Assembly: GCF_008831285.2 (NCBI RefSeq)
Contig: NC_045138.2
Span: 42,649,115-42,713,114 of the forward strand
From: Nymphaea colorata
Taxonomy: Eukaryota; Streptophyta; Magnoliopsida; Nymphaeales; Nymphaeaceae
DNA length: 64,000 bases
Reading direction: 5' to 3'
Below, in pieces: positions 45,786 through 58,141 of the stretch (its first letter is position 1; each line of letters begins with the position of its first letter). The position numbers were made by a program, and so were the translations under genes. The notes below the pieces were generated by a model. The model worked only from the letters and a program-made list of their open reading frames with translations. It was not told the DNA's origin and did not search any database.

Positions 45786-46230
45786 AGCATGTGCTAAAAG
45801 ATCAAAGAAATTTAATTTAATTTTGTAAAATTGAGCTCGATGGCAATTTATGGAGAGTAGCAAGTACAACGAGTGAACTCCATGTCCTTCATAAGTAAAT
45901 TAAACTCAAACTGGAAATAATGAAGTTAAACCGAAATAACGGAATATTGATTTACATGATAAACATTGTTTTAGTTTAGATTCAGCTCACTCCATCGAGT
46001 TGATCTTAAATTCAGCTGAAACTCCTGAACACAGGTGAGAGACCTTGGAACTGAATTGAACTCACATGGGAATGGATGAACTCAAACAAAACTAAAGGCA
46101 ACTTGATTTATACATGATAAACATGGTCCCACCTCGTTTAGCTCAAGCCTTTGGGTTGAGTTCAAATTTAGCTCAAACCCTTATAAACAGTAGGGAGTTG
46201 AAAAATGAAAGACAACTATCTCAAACATAT
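45735..46230 (+). repeat. direct repeat with 53535-54080; contains ~157-bp tandem units
   Basis: Starts in the tail of the second RNase H region (GGTGCTTGGAC-like) and continues through GTAGCAAGTAC. Two tandem units follow (TTGATTTAYACATGATAAACA at 45946 and 46103), each with AGTTCAAATTTAGCTCAAACCC-like sequence. The same order and junction occur at 53535-54080 in the same direction. A single inverted unit lies at 50690-50840. Confidence 0.75.
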
Positions 46231-46239
46231 CTCAGGCTA

Positions 46240-46534
46240 TTGGCTGAAAAGTTTTTTATCTTACGTGAACAAAATCATGCAAAGAAATTTTATCAAAATT
46301 TTACAAGCATTCCACATGCACTCACATTTATGTGAAGTTTTCACACTTCAACGCACACATGCATATAAGTACATGCATTTCACAAGCATTTTAGAAGTCC
46401 ACATCTATTTTAACAAGAACTCACGTTTTATATTGCAAGATTTCCGCACTTTGGTGCACATAAGGTTACAAGTACCTGCACCTAAATGTAGAGATTTTTA
46501 CAAAAATTTTCACAAGCATCGCACAAGTATGCAC
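46240..46534 (+). repeat. inverted copy of the 54600-54950 repeat region, left piece
   Basis: CACAAGCATT...CACTCACATTTATGTGAAG...TTCACAAGCATCGCACAAG is the reverse complement pattern of 54600-54950. It continues across the inserted LTR at 50040, so 46240-46534 plus 50040-50840 once formed one block, inverted relative to 53870-54960. Confidence 0.75.
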
Positions 46535-47536
46535 TGTCACACCCCAACCTTTTGACCCTCAAACAATTTTTTTTTTTTCTAAACATAAAGCATTGAGGTG
46601 CGACTATACAACAATTCAAAAAAGAGGAGCTATGTCATTTGAAACAATAGGGAAAACTTTCATTTATATAACAATTTCAATTCATACAAAGTCACATCTA
46701 TGTGTATGACCAAAAATGCCCCAAACTACAACTTTGATGCCTAACAAAAATAAGACATCAAAGAGACCAAACCATGACGCGCCGACACTATCAAAGACCC
46801 AAAACCTCCCCAGTAAGATGTGAGTGAAGCCATCTAATCAACCTGCTGCCCCGGGTCCATCAAAACCTAAAAAAAGAAACAACTGAAGTCTTAGCCTTCG
46901 CAGTATGACAACAAACCAGGAAAATCCCAAACCCTCTTAGGTAGGGCTCAAATATGAGAATATACAATCATAAAACAAATCACTATCATGTCGTGTCAGG
47001 GCATAGTCACATCATTGGCCATGAAGGCCCCTCACATAGACTACGACATGTAAAGGCCACTCAATGGCCAAGATAACACCATTTCGATTCACGCAGACAT
47101 CAATCACATACACTTCAACCATAAACTTTTATTCATATACTTTTCATTTCATTAGCTTTAGTGAATTGACAGTTCCTATGGGTACAAACACAGACACGTG
47201 CACACCATGGGCGGCCTACAGCCGAGAGACAACCCTCGTGGTGGCCCATAACAGTATGGATCCATTCATCCACTGCAGCGATAGAGCACTCATCCATAGA
47301 TGTGTGAATTCCAAGGAGAGATACTCAGCCTTCCCTAGGACACCCAGGTTGGGAAGGCGGGAGCCCAATACTCCAAGCACATCACACAACAGTACCCTGG
47401 GGCCTTGCACCGCCTGTGCTCCGTACATGCGAAACCAGTGGTGAAAGCGGGACGTCTTCCAAACACATAGCCACATCCCATTGGCCTCTCATCTCTTATT
47501 CTTTCATTATTATCATTATAATAACACATTCACAAA

Positions 47537-48440
47537 ATGACTGGCTAGCTCATGAGGTTGGTACACTTCACGAGTGCACCCACACCTTCAATTGCCTCCA
47601 CACGAGGGCTACACATAACATTAACAGTCTTTGCTAGCCGTCATAACAATATGAGTACAACTACCCTTCAATTCATTCATTTGCATTATTACCCACGGCA
47701 ATGCATATGCATCAATTCACAGTATTCACATTCATAAGCACTCACATCTTATCAAACACATCATTCACATCTTTCAAAACATAGCCAAATCCCGAAGAGT
47801 AGTCTCGATCTGTGAAGGCATGTAGCTGTCCTATGCAATTATCATTCTATGATGCTCTGTAATGCACAATCGGGGTCGAGGAGACACTTGATCTGATACC
47901 CCACCCCATCTGTCCTAAACAGTTATCAATTCTAGCATGCACATGTAAATGCATAACAATTTTCAAAATGAGCTTCTAATAGCTTTCCAAAACAACACTT
48001 GTCACATGACAAATCATTCACAATATGACTGGCTAGCTCATGAGGTTGGTTCACTTCACAAGTGCACCTACACCTCCAATTGCCTCCACACGAGGGCTAC
48101 ACATAACATTAACAGTCTTAGGTAGCCGTCATAACAATACGGGTACAACTACCCTTCAATTCATTCATTTGCATCATTGCCCATGACAATGCATATGCAA
48201 CAAATCACAACATTCACAATCACACTCGTCAGTCACATCTTTCAAAACTTAGCTAAACCACGAAGAGTAGTCTTGATCCATGATTGGTTCGTAACTGTCA
48301 TAGGCAATTATCATTCTAGGATGCTTTTTAATGCACGCTTGGGGTCGAGGAGACACTCGACTCGATACCCCACCTCATTTGACCTACGTAGTTATCAATC
48401 CTAGCATGCACATGCAATTGCGTAGTCATTTAACAAAAAA
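47537..48440. repeat. 488-bp tandem duplication within the 3.5-kb LTR
   Basis: ATGACTGGCTAGCTCATGAG occurs at 47537 and 48025. The two units stay alignable through CCACACGAGGGCTACACATA, ACTACCCTTCAATTCATTC and GGGGTCGAGGAGACACT to about 48440. Confidence 0.92.
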
Positions 48441-49379
48441 CAAAACTAATTACAGACATTCAATCTTATGACATTCATTCAAACACATTACAGTCATTCA
48501 ATCACATCACAATTTGAGGATACAACGATCCTGAAACACACATTCACAAATTGGCCCTAGGCAGGGATTTACCTGGAATGTCGCCATACCTGTCGCGCGT
48601 CCACTAAACACCTCGAACTACAACCCACGTTGCTCAAGGCCTACTTGACGTCCCCGGCGTACCTACAAACATAATCAAATGGTAAGTTCTCTACTCGTTT
48701 CGCTTTACAATATATATAAGTAGAAAATATAACTAGTGAGGCATGTCATCGTTTCAAGAGGGTGTCGACGGGTAGTGTCGACCTACAAGCCCTCCAATAG
48801 GCCTCCTCCCAACTTCTTGACGTTGTCACCAAACGTCAAAACTCAATGCTACAATCAATCCATCATTAACACATTTCTCATTTGTTTTCTTTAGTTGAGG
48901 CGTCTTCCCCGCAATTAAGATTCTCAACATACAACCCATATGTACATCAATAGAAGCCTATTTCTCAAGCTTGCTAAAGCGGTTCTAAACCTTCACCACA
49001 ACATCACATCTCTACCATGCTTTCCTATTTACTTCGAAAATCAACCCATCATGCTTGTAAGATCATTGTAGACATGGATCATCGTCCCTCCACATGAGTC
49101 CTAGACCTTCTCCAAAATAGCGACATCTCTAGCATGCCTTCTAAATCATCAATTCTTAATTCTAGCATGCTCAAACAATAATTATACGTACTCCAACTGA
49201 AAATTTACAACAATCTAAGCTCTATTAGGCCTTGCTCACCTTAAATTTAGTGTCCAAACTGCCGCAATGTTCTTGGCAGCCACTTCAAACGTTCGATCAA
49301 GCGCCAATGACCAAAATTGATCACTTCCTCCACCTCCAACGCGTTCTACCCACCCTTATGAGGGGAGGAACGCGTCCCC

Positions 49380-49990
49380 AAACTGCATCCCAATCCAACA
49401 GCCACACACACGAGTAAAAATCAGTGAGAAATAATGCAAGAGAAGGGTCTGCCATAGAATAGGGCCTCCGGCAGAGAGGGAGCTGAAGAGCGTAGACAGA
49501 GAGTAGGGTCGGGCAAAGAGAGAGAGAGTAGACAAAAGGGGGAAAAGAGGAAGCAGATAGAGGGAGAGCTCTAGCATGGAGAGCGTGTGTAAAGGGAAGC
49601 ACTGACATAGAGAGATGGACAGAAGAGAGAGAACGAGAGAGACGAGAGGGCAAGAGAGAATGGAGGTAGAGAGCGTGCAGAGAGAGAGAAGGGGCCGGAA
49701 AAAGGGGAACAACACGGGAGAGGTAGGGAACGGTGCGGTGAAGGGCAAGGGAGAAGAAGGAGAAAGAAAAGACAGGGAAGGACCACGTTTCTTACATGTG
49801 CACCGCCGCCGCCACCACCATTAACCTTTGTTGCCGCTGCTAAATCCTCCGCCTTCATCTTCTCTGTGCTCTATGCAACCCAACGGGACGAGAGAGTGAA
49901 AAAGAGAGAGACGTTGAAGCAGACGAGGGAGAAAAGGGAAAGACGAGAGAAGGGGCGTCGGGCTCCTCTTCGCGTGGAACTCGGGTCTAG
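49380..49990 (-). other. GC-rich purine/pyrimidine-biased leader of the 3.5-kb LTR
   Basis: Strong strand asymmetry (GAGAGA-rich on plus) with overlapping open frames on the minus strand at 49321-49858. The frame starting at 49858 encodes a Gly run (KVNGGGGGG) followed by a hydrophobic, Ser/Pro-rich tail. No conserved domain is visible. I read these as compositional open frames in an LTR transcript leader, not genes. Confidence 0.5.
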
Positions 49991-50039
49991 GTTTGGACCC
50001 TGATCCGACCCGACCTGCCCAGAAGTCCATAACGTTACA

Positions 50040-50840
50040 TACACAGTAGGGCATTTTTTTTATATATATCTCAAAACAGACTTTCCTTTTCAAAAATCCG
50101 ATTTCACAAATGTCATCATTTTTAGGCACGGTGTTTGATATTTGCTATTAAGCACGGTTCCTGACTCAATAGCAAAGAGGCGCATTTGTGAACACCCAAA
50201 ATTTTCATAAGTCTGAATGACCATTTTACACTTCACCATGAGGTTTCCAAATTGATTTTCAAAGACAAATTTTCATGAACAAAGGGTCTTTTTGTAGCTA
50301 AACAATCACTTTTTACACCACCATTGAACACTTAGACCCAAACCCCCTCGATTGTCTAGATTAAAAATTACCATTTTGCCTTTGCATCCTTACATCCTAA
50401 CCTAGAAAGTATGAATTTTTCTTCAAACTTTCGAGAATTGTCCAATGTTTGAGCAATTAGATCATTTCTCAACTTTACATGACCTAGGAGTCCACAGAGT
50501 CAGCTCGCTAAAGTTATCCTGTTCTCCATTCAACTCCTTTGTAGCTCAAATCAGCTCACCGAAAATCAAAACTGTAATTGTTAGTTCAACCAAGTCAAAA
50601 CAAGTATACCTTAATGAAGAGAAAGTTTTATTTCACATAGTTTGAGTCACCCAGCCCAAGTTTTAGTCATATACTAACTTGCAGTTTGTTAATGGGCCTT
50701 CCTCTTTTTTTTTAGGGGTTTGAGCTCAATATGAGCTTAACCCCGAAGAGTGAGCTAAAACCAAGCTGGGACCATGTTTATCATATACAAATTAAGCTAC
50801 TTTTAGTTTGGTTTGAGTTCATTCATCCCAGTTCATTCAT
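50040..50840 (+). repeat. plus-strand gypsy 3'UTR, polypurine tract and LTR start
   Basis: Continues 46534 across the inserted LTR. GCAAAGAGGCGCATT (about 50170-50188) resembles a polypurine tract, followed by an LTR start TGTGAACACCCAAAATTTTC at 50189 and GACCATTTTACAC. The block is the inverse of 53870-54480. It stops at about 50840, where a minus-oriented LTR fragment begins. Confidence 0.65.
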
Positions 50841-50842
50841 AC

Positions 50843-53535
50843 TCTAAATTTGAAATGAGAGATGTCAAAGAAATTCAAAATATCATATCATGTTAATGGG
50901 ACTCTTGATCCAAAGATCAAGGTTAGAAATTTAGTAGATTTGATCTTGCATTTATGATTGGATCTTTTAAGATCCAAATTTGATGATTACATGGTTCACA
51001 ATTCCTATCTTAGGTCCAATCATGTGTGTATCGAGCTACGATTTATGATCCAAAGTTCATTGTTTCAAATCTTTTACGAAATCCAAGATCTAAGATCCAT
51101 GATCCAAAATTTAATGTTTGTGATCCAAAATCTGGTATCTATAATATGAGATCCACAACATGAGATTTATGATCCAAATCCATGATTCAAGATCCAAAAT
51201 CAAATGTACTAGAATTGGGGTTACTATCAAGACTTGTATCAGCATAAGGTTCATGATTTGAATCCAATATTTTGAATTAAAATCCTAGATCCAAATGGGC
51301 TAAGGGTAGGCCCATCAAGAGGACTGGGTTCAGTATTACCTAGACTGGGCTTGAACCTACTTGGGATGGTTTTGACTGTAGTAAATGTGTTTGGTTTTAG
51401 GTAAACCTTCTGGAATTAATATAAACCTCATTGATGGACATATTTTAAATTTGACTAGCTCTAGGCTGTGGGAGTATGTTCATAAGTAGCAGGCTTTAAG
51501 ACTGGTCTCGGCTAGGTCTTAGACAGGTGAACTATGTTTGGACTCCATGCCTTCATGACCTAAGGTTTGAAGTCATTTAAAGATTTTGATTTTAAAAACA
51601 TTTTAGAAAACTATGATTTGGAAAGGTTCTGATGTGAAGAGCAGATTGGATCTAGGCATTCGTGTGCCTAGGCTAATGCCACAGGGTATGCTAGTAGGCT
51701 GACCCAATCTGCTTTTAGAAAGGTGTGCATGTAGGTAGAAGGTGATCTGGTGCATGTTTAAAGTGAAATGCATGACTAAAAAGAGCATAATAGAAATGCT
51801 ATCTATATGCATGTTTTAAGTAAAAACTAAGTATGCAAGAACATTGAATTCAAAGAGAGAAAGAGGGGTGAGAGGGGTATACCTGATCCCTATGCGTACC
51901 CTAAAGACATTAAATTAAATCTATCCTAAGAAAGCAAATAAGCTAAACTAAAGCACTACAAAAGCAAATAAGGAAAACCTAGGAAGGAAGCAAAAATAAT
52001 ACTAAGATAAGCATGTTAATGGAAACCCTAGAAACCTGATTGAGCCCGCTCCCACGACCTCTACACTGAGCCTAGTTGGGTCTAGGTTAAGTCTCTAAAA
52101 ATTTAACTTGTTTGAGCTTAAGTTTTTATGAGTATGCAACTAGAATTTTATTAGAATTATAAGTTTTTCAAGGTAGTACTTAATGTATGAAGTGGGAGGG
52201 GGGCGAACCCACGTTTATCATGGCTTGGGAGAGGAAATTTTTATCTCAAGTTCAATACAGGACTAAACTTCTCTCCTCTCTCACAAGGACAAACCATAGG
52301 TTAAAATGGCACTTAGTCTGTCTCTTGTTCATTGCAATCTCATCTGGACTCTAAATTTGATTCTTCGAGAAGCCATGTATACACATAAAGTGCTAATTGA
52401 TTCTTGACAAAAGATTCAAATTGACATTAAATGTGTAGAATGACTGATGTGAGAATGTCAAAAGGAAAAATACACATTTAAAACCTTATTCTAAAGTTTC
52501 ATATGAATCAGAAAAATGTCTAGCCACATATGGATACTAGTTTCGATTCCATTTATGACAAAGTGTTCAACAAAGAATTCCACAGGTTTCAAATACTTAC
52601 ATGTAAATTGACATTAAGCATGGAGTCAGAAAATTACAATGCATTTTTAAAATATAATGTGCATTAAGCTCACATGTGGATCCTGTATCTGGGTTTGATA
52701 TTGAGAAATAGATCCAAGTTAAGATCCAGAGAAAATTCAAGAAGATAGATCTAGATATGATATGAAAACTTGGATCATCATTTGATATCCAAGATTTGAA
52801 ATGGGAATAATGGATCTGGATCTATAAAGACAGAGCAATCTAAGACTTGAACAAGAGATCCAAATACAAAAAATGGACTTGACTATGAAATCTAGATCAT
52901 AAATCAGAAATTAAATTGTGAGCTTGGACCTGGCTCGACTTGGGTTACTCAGGTTTAGGTTGCGTGACTTGAATTAGACCTGGGCTAAGTTTAGTTTTGA
53001 AAACTAGGTTGGGCATAGGATCACTAGGCTCAACCTAGGTGCCTTTTTTTTTTTGGAAAATTAATTTAAATAGAAATTAGGAAGGCCAAGCTTGGGCTCA
53101 GGCCTGCCAGATACATGAAATCTATATGAAAGCTTACTTAGGTTCACGTGGCTTCTAAGTTAGGTTTTATGAAAAATATATGTACAATGACACTTGACTG
53201 ATATAATTTGTGATTAAAAAACTTCAAATTAGGATGCTGGTTTGAACCCAAACTCCAAAAACTCAAAGAAAATCATAAACCAAGTTATATGTGGCCTATT
53301 TATGTAGAAGAGTATGGCCCAAGAAGGAAATGATTGTTTTGCTCTTGTGTATATTTCTAGAGTTCCAGATGACTTTTCTCAAGCTGACTAAACCAGCCTA
53401 TGGCCAGACTCATAAATAAACTCATTTAATATCTTGTAGAAAATTTCCTTCTGCATTACTCTAGAAAAACAAATTTGTACCAAGTCATATGCAAAACGCT
53501 TATAAAGGAAATCAATAAAGACCATAAATTTTTTT
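50843..53535 (-). repeat. long gypsy LTR fragment (copy II)
   Basis: 50843-51640 matches 31750-32740 (copy IV), including the GATCCAAAATCT-like run at 51050-51210. 52640-53200 matches 43200-43680 (copy I) and 62030-62590 (copy III), with GATCTGGATC, CTGGGCTAGGT and CACGTGGCTTCTAACTTAGG-like stretches in the same order. The expected promoter area (about 52000-52260) has CACGACCTCT but no clear TATA hairpin. Decayed; borders are set by loss of similarity. Confidence 0.6.
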
Positions 53536-54460
53536 TTTTTTTTGAAATTTTCGCATGTGCAGCTGATGGTGCTTGGACAAGTTATTTACTAGTAAGGACA
53601 TGCTAAAAGATCTAAAAAAATTGCTTTAATTTTGCAAAATTGATCTCAATAGTAATTTAAATATTGTAGCAAGTACTAGCAATGACCTCAATGGCCTTCA
53701 GAACTTTTTTTTTTTAACACAAACCAGAAGGAATAATCCCTAATTGAACTAAGGAATATTGATTTATAAATGATAAACATAAGCCCAACTCGGTTTTAGT
53801 TAAGTTCAAATTCAGCTCAAACCCCTGCAAATAGAAAAGGGAGAGCACTCAAAGTTGATTTGAACTCAAATCGAGATAAATGAACTCAAACAACTAAAGA
53901 AATCTTGATTTGTACATGATAAACATGATCTCACCTTTGGTTTCAGCTCATCTATATGGTTGAGTTTAAATTCAGCTTTAACTACTGAAAACAAGAGAGG
54001 GAAAGAACTTGGAACTATTGAATTCAAATCGAGATGAATGTACTCAAACTGGACTAAGGAAAGGTTGATTTATACGTGACAAAAATGCTCCTAGCTTAAT
54101 GTGGATTGACATGGTCCCAATGTTACAGAATTGGCAGTGCTTGGTCCTAGTGAACTGACTCTAGTGACTATTGACATTATGTAAAGTTGGAATGTCCTAA
54201 TTGCTCAAATGTTGCGCAATTCTCAGAAATTTGGTGAAAATTCCAATTTTTCAGGTCAAGATGACTAGATTCAGGGGCAAAATGGTATTTTGAATGGGAA
54301 ATGTATACTCAATGCTGGTGTGAAATCTACTTGTTTGGTCAAAAGATGATTCTTGTTCTTGAACTTTGATTTTCAAAAATCAATTTTGAAATTTCATGAT
54401 GAAGGGTAAAATCATCATTTTCACTTGTAAATTTGTAAGTGTTCACATATTCCTTTCTTT
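53535..54460 (-). repeat. LTR start region, minus orientation, with tandem ~150-bp units
   Basis: Right edge CTTGTAAATTTGTAAGTGTTCACA reads on minus as TGTGAACACTTACAAATTT, the LTR-start pattern also seen at 50189. Three tandem units are marked by TTGATTT..A..TGA.AA at 53758, 53905 and 54065. The left 540 bp equals 45735-46230 in the same direction. Confidence 0.6.
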
Positions 54461-54549
54461 GATACTGAGCTGAGAAACCATGCTTAGTGGCAAAGATAGA
54501 AAATCAACATTGAAATGATGAAACTTTTAAAATTGGACTTTAAAAAAGA

Positions 54550-54960
54550 AACTCCATTCACACACACACACACATATATTCCCCGGTGTAAATACTAGTG
54601 CAATGCTTGAAAATGTTTGTGAAACCTATGGATTTGAGTGCAAATATTTGTATGCTTGTGTGCATTGAAGCATAGAAAATCTCACATAAAATGTGAGTGC
54701 TTGTGGAAATATATGTGGTTCTCATACCATAGTACACGAATTCTTATAAAATATTTGTGCTTCTAGTATCATAGTACAAGTGCTTGTTTGCTTGTACGCT
54801 GCAAAGCGCAAAAATAGCACATAAAATGTGAGTGCTTGTGAAAATACTTATGGTTCTTGTACCATAGTACGAGTGTTTGTATGCTTGTGTGCGCTAAAGC
54901 GTGAAAGTCACACATAAAATGTGAATGCTTGTGAAATTGTTTATTAAATTTGATAAAATC
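54550..54960. repeat. CA microsatellite and CACATAAAATGTGAGTGCTTGTG repeats
   Basis: A CA run (54551-54567) is followed by repeated units built on CACATAAAATGTGA at 54682, 54818 and 54911. These include the imperfect palindrome CACATAAAATGTG and CATAGTAC in each unit. Spacing is irregular (136 and 93 bp). The inverse copy is at 46280-46534. Confidence 0.75.
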
Positions 54961-55499
54961 TCTTGCTTCTACCTCTTGTATCTTGTAGGACCTGTATCAG
55001 TTAATTCTTGTAAGGTCAACTTTTCAGTCAATGCGATCAAATTAATGTAAAACTATTGTTCTTTTATTTCCAAACAATAAGGCAAGAAGATTTGCACTCT
55101 ATGTCATAGGATTCCTTAGTGTGGGATATGTCACTATCTTGACTTCCTTTGTAATCACAAAAAGATTTTCTTTTTTGTCATCAAAGAAACTTTGACTTGA
55201 CTGACCTTGGCTTCTTGGGTAGGCATTTTACATATTTTGTTCTTGAGTTTGGTTATTTTTTGATTTTTTCGTTCTTGATATTTCAGGCCGACCTTCACCT
55301 GCATGGGAAATACGTCACGACCTTATAGGCTACTATGAGGTTCAATCCCTTTGATGGACATGTAGCTTTGTCATTTGCGATATCAAGTCTACCTAACTTT
55401 CTATTGAACCCTTCCAATGAGTTTTGGGTTTATTTCCCAGGCTAGTTGGCCTTAAGGTATTAGGTATAAAACACCCTCAAACTTACATGATCAAGCTCA

Positions 55500-56560
55500 G
55501 AAGGTTGTAGAAGGCATAACTAGACTAATTTTCATGGATCACACAAATTCACAAAATAGATGCAAATCAACTTTACACATGCCTGATGCTTTCGAGTGCA
55601 GATCCAATGGAACAACTACAGTTTCCCTGGGCCCATCTTCTAATACTTGCTTTTATTTCTATTTTGACTATTTTGCTTGGATCAACTTAGTCTTTTGTTC
55701 TCCATTGATTTTTGATAAGCTCCTATGTTACTAAAGAGTCAAATTCAGTGACATTTCCTAGACTTTCGATTCCTATTTTCTTGAGCTCTTCTCATGGCTT
55801 TTAATATGGTCTTGTCCAAACTTTCATCTTTTTAGACTCTTTCTGTCAGCTTCAAATAGACATAAATACTTTTTGGATGCAACAAAATACTTTACCAAGT
55901 GGGTAGAGGCTATCATTCTCTGAACCATAGAATGAAGACATATGGCTTTCTTCATACATAAAACATTGTCATTTTTGTGTCCCTCATGTTGTTGCGTTTG
56001 ATAATGGTAGTCACTTCAAGAATGAGCGAATGAGGGATTTTTGTACCAAATTCCACACTAAACAATTTTTTTTTTGCCCGTTACTACCCTCAAGGCAATG
56101 GATAAGCCAAAGCTACAAGCAAAGTTCTCATCTACACCTTGAAAAGAATGGTAGAATAAGTAATGATTGACATGAAAAGATCCACGATACACTTTGGGCC
56201 TACCGCATCACCATCCGAGCCCCAACTAATGCTACACTATCATAGTATATGGTACCAGCAGCAAAGCCTAAGACAACTTGGCATGCTAGATGATAGAAGG
56301 ATGAAAGCAGCCGAACATGTACAGACATACCATGAGTGTGTGGTTCGTCACTTTGCCAGCCCTTCGGTAAACTATTCTTTTATAGAGCAGGCCCCATGGC
56401 AAATGGGCCCCTAATTATGAAGGTCCTTATGTAGTAAAAGAAGTCCTGCCTAGGAACTCATATAGGCTAATCCACACTCAAGGTGTAGATTTAATAGACA
56501 TGCTTTGCATCTCAATAAATTATATCCACAAATTTTTCTTATAATTCCGATTATAAACAT
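55500..56560 (+). pseudogene. int: gypsy integrase remnant
   Basis: Enzyme that inserts element DNA. 55535-55640 retains a decayed zinc-binding tail (CKSTLHMPDAF). The core follows at about 55860-56160: HKYFLDATKYFTKWVEAI, where the first catalytic Asp (usual ATDYFTKWVEA) is Lys; VVAFDNGSHFKNE, second Asp kept; and YYPQGNG.AKATSK, where the catalytic Glu is Lys. The C-terminal part (WYQQQSLRQLGMLDDRRM, APWQMGPNYEGPYVV) spans about 56245-56440. Two of three catalytic acids are lost, with several frameshifts. It is the last coding domain before the LTR start at 56692, which is the normal gypsy order. Confidence 0.85.
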
Positions 56561-56691
56561 CAACAAAATCATGAAGTCCAACAAATTTTATCTTCAACAT
56601 ATGGTGGCCAAATCTATTAACATTCTAATGTATTGCCTTGTACTTGGGCATCATCAATTTGATTGTCACACTCTTTAGAGGTCTGTGGACA

Positions 56692-58130
56692 CCCTAAATT
56701 TGTGCAGGTCAAAAAGGCCAATTTACGTAAATGGAATTTTGAACTCATGAAAGAGTTTCAAATCTAAGGGTTGTGAACTACACTAGATCAAATCATCTAC
56801 TCTAGGCATCAAACACCAGGACTCAAATAACCCCAGGTTATCGCCACCTTCAAAAGTGACCATTCTGCCCTTTGCATTGTAACCCATTTTTACTCTAATT
56901 TTGCATAACAATAATGAAAACTTGACAATTATTTTACCCAAGATCAATCTAAGTTATTTTCATCTCTACAAGTCACTAGGAACTCTGAAACAAGTTTACT
57001 CGTGTATATTTCATTTTCCCACTATTTATCATCTCCAGAACACCAGCAAACTTGATTTGACCAACAATATGTTCTCTTTTATGTTGTCAGGGTATTTCTA
57101 GCTCCATTTTCAGATTTCAAGCTTGAATTATAGTGTTAGAGCAACCATTTCTAGGAAATAGTACCTCATTTCCCATTTCCACAAGTTTGATCACCATTTC
57201 TACTGGATTCGAGCAAGTCAACTGGAAATGAGTTGGAATCATAATCTCCAGTGCAGGATGTGACTATTCTTACTTTCAGTTCAAACAATTCTGTTTGAGA
57301 TTGAGCATAATTATAGTTTTTCAATCACTGCTAGAGTGTCCCTATTTGGACATTGTCAGTAGTGACTTCTTAAGTAATTTTTGGGGTATCTATAATGCCA
57401 ATTTCAATCCAAGCACACAATTGATCAGCGTGACTTTAGGAGTATATTGCTGTTCACTTGTCACAAACAAGCTAGAAATATTTGTTTTCCATTATGCGCT
57501 GACATTTTTATCTATAGAGTCAATTTGAGCTTGGTTAATTTGAAAAAATAAAAATTTTCAATGGAAAATTGAGGATTTTTTTTAGTCAAACTTAGCACAC
57601 CCTTAAATTAAACCCAGTCGATGACCTAGTATAGTTAGACTACATGTGTAGCCCTATGAAGCCTAGTTTTGTGCCTAGGGTAAAAGTGTTATTTGTATTT
57701 ACATGCATTATTTTTGTATAAACCCAAGTTGAGAATTACATGAACGAAACCCAGGATGTTCCAGTGCCAAGTCTGAGCATAGTAGGGATGACATAGGATA
57801 TGAGGATGCTTGCAACTGAGTTCAACAAGTTCAAATCCTATTGAACCTGTTTGACCAAAATTGAACCTAGTTTGACCTATGCCCAAAAAGTCTGTGCATA
57901 TTTTTTAATTTGTAAAATTTTGTTGATTCTTTGTCATGCAGGAAATCTAGAAACCAATTTTCAGATCCATCCAAGTTAATTTGGTAAGGTTTTATCCTCA
58001 CTAAATAGTCGTTCAATCTGTTTTTTACAAGTTTAGATTTTCGGCATATGTTCTAGTTCTATATCTTTCCAGTCCGAAAAGGTTTTTAGAAACTATCACT
58101 TGGAGTTGATTGTTCCATGTATAAAGAGTC
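56692..58130 (+). repeat. 3' LTR start of the Tat-like element
   Basis: TGTGGACACCCTAAATTTGTGC at 56692 follows the integrase end by about 130 bp and the purine-rich TTTAGAGGTC. The layout (ACACCC, then AAATTT, then CCATTCTGCCC at about 56860, then CTCATTTCCCATTTCC at 57165) parallels the minus-strand start of solo LTR copy I. The LTR is interrupted or rearranged farther right, so its end is not defined. Confidence 0.7.
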
Positions 58131-58141
58131 ACCCTTCTAAA

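Larger units (their letters stand above)
46535..50039 (-). mobile_element. 3.5-kb solo LTR, chromovirus (Tekay/Del)-like
   Basis: On the minus strand it begins TGTAACGTTATGG (50039) and ends GGTTGGGGTGTGACA (46535), giving TG..CA ends. The 5-bp flanks TGCAC (46530-46534) and TACAC (50040-50044) match at four of five. GGGGTGTGACA ends are common in Tekay/Del-type LTRs, and ~3-4 kb is within their size range. The minus-strand first part is GC-rich (49380-49990), with long open frames that lack family motifs. No pol is present. Homologous flanks on the two sides of the insertion confirm the borders. Confidence 0.8.

Noticed and set aside
49321-50129. Several minus-strand frames of 95-130 residues, one starting with a Gly run
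   Set aside because: Hydrophobic Ser/Leu/Pro-rich translations of GAGA-rich DNA in the 3.5-kb LTR. No domain is recognised. A captured exon cannot be excluded, but there is no positive evidence.
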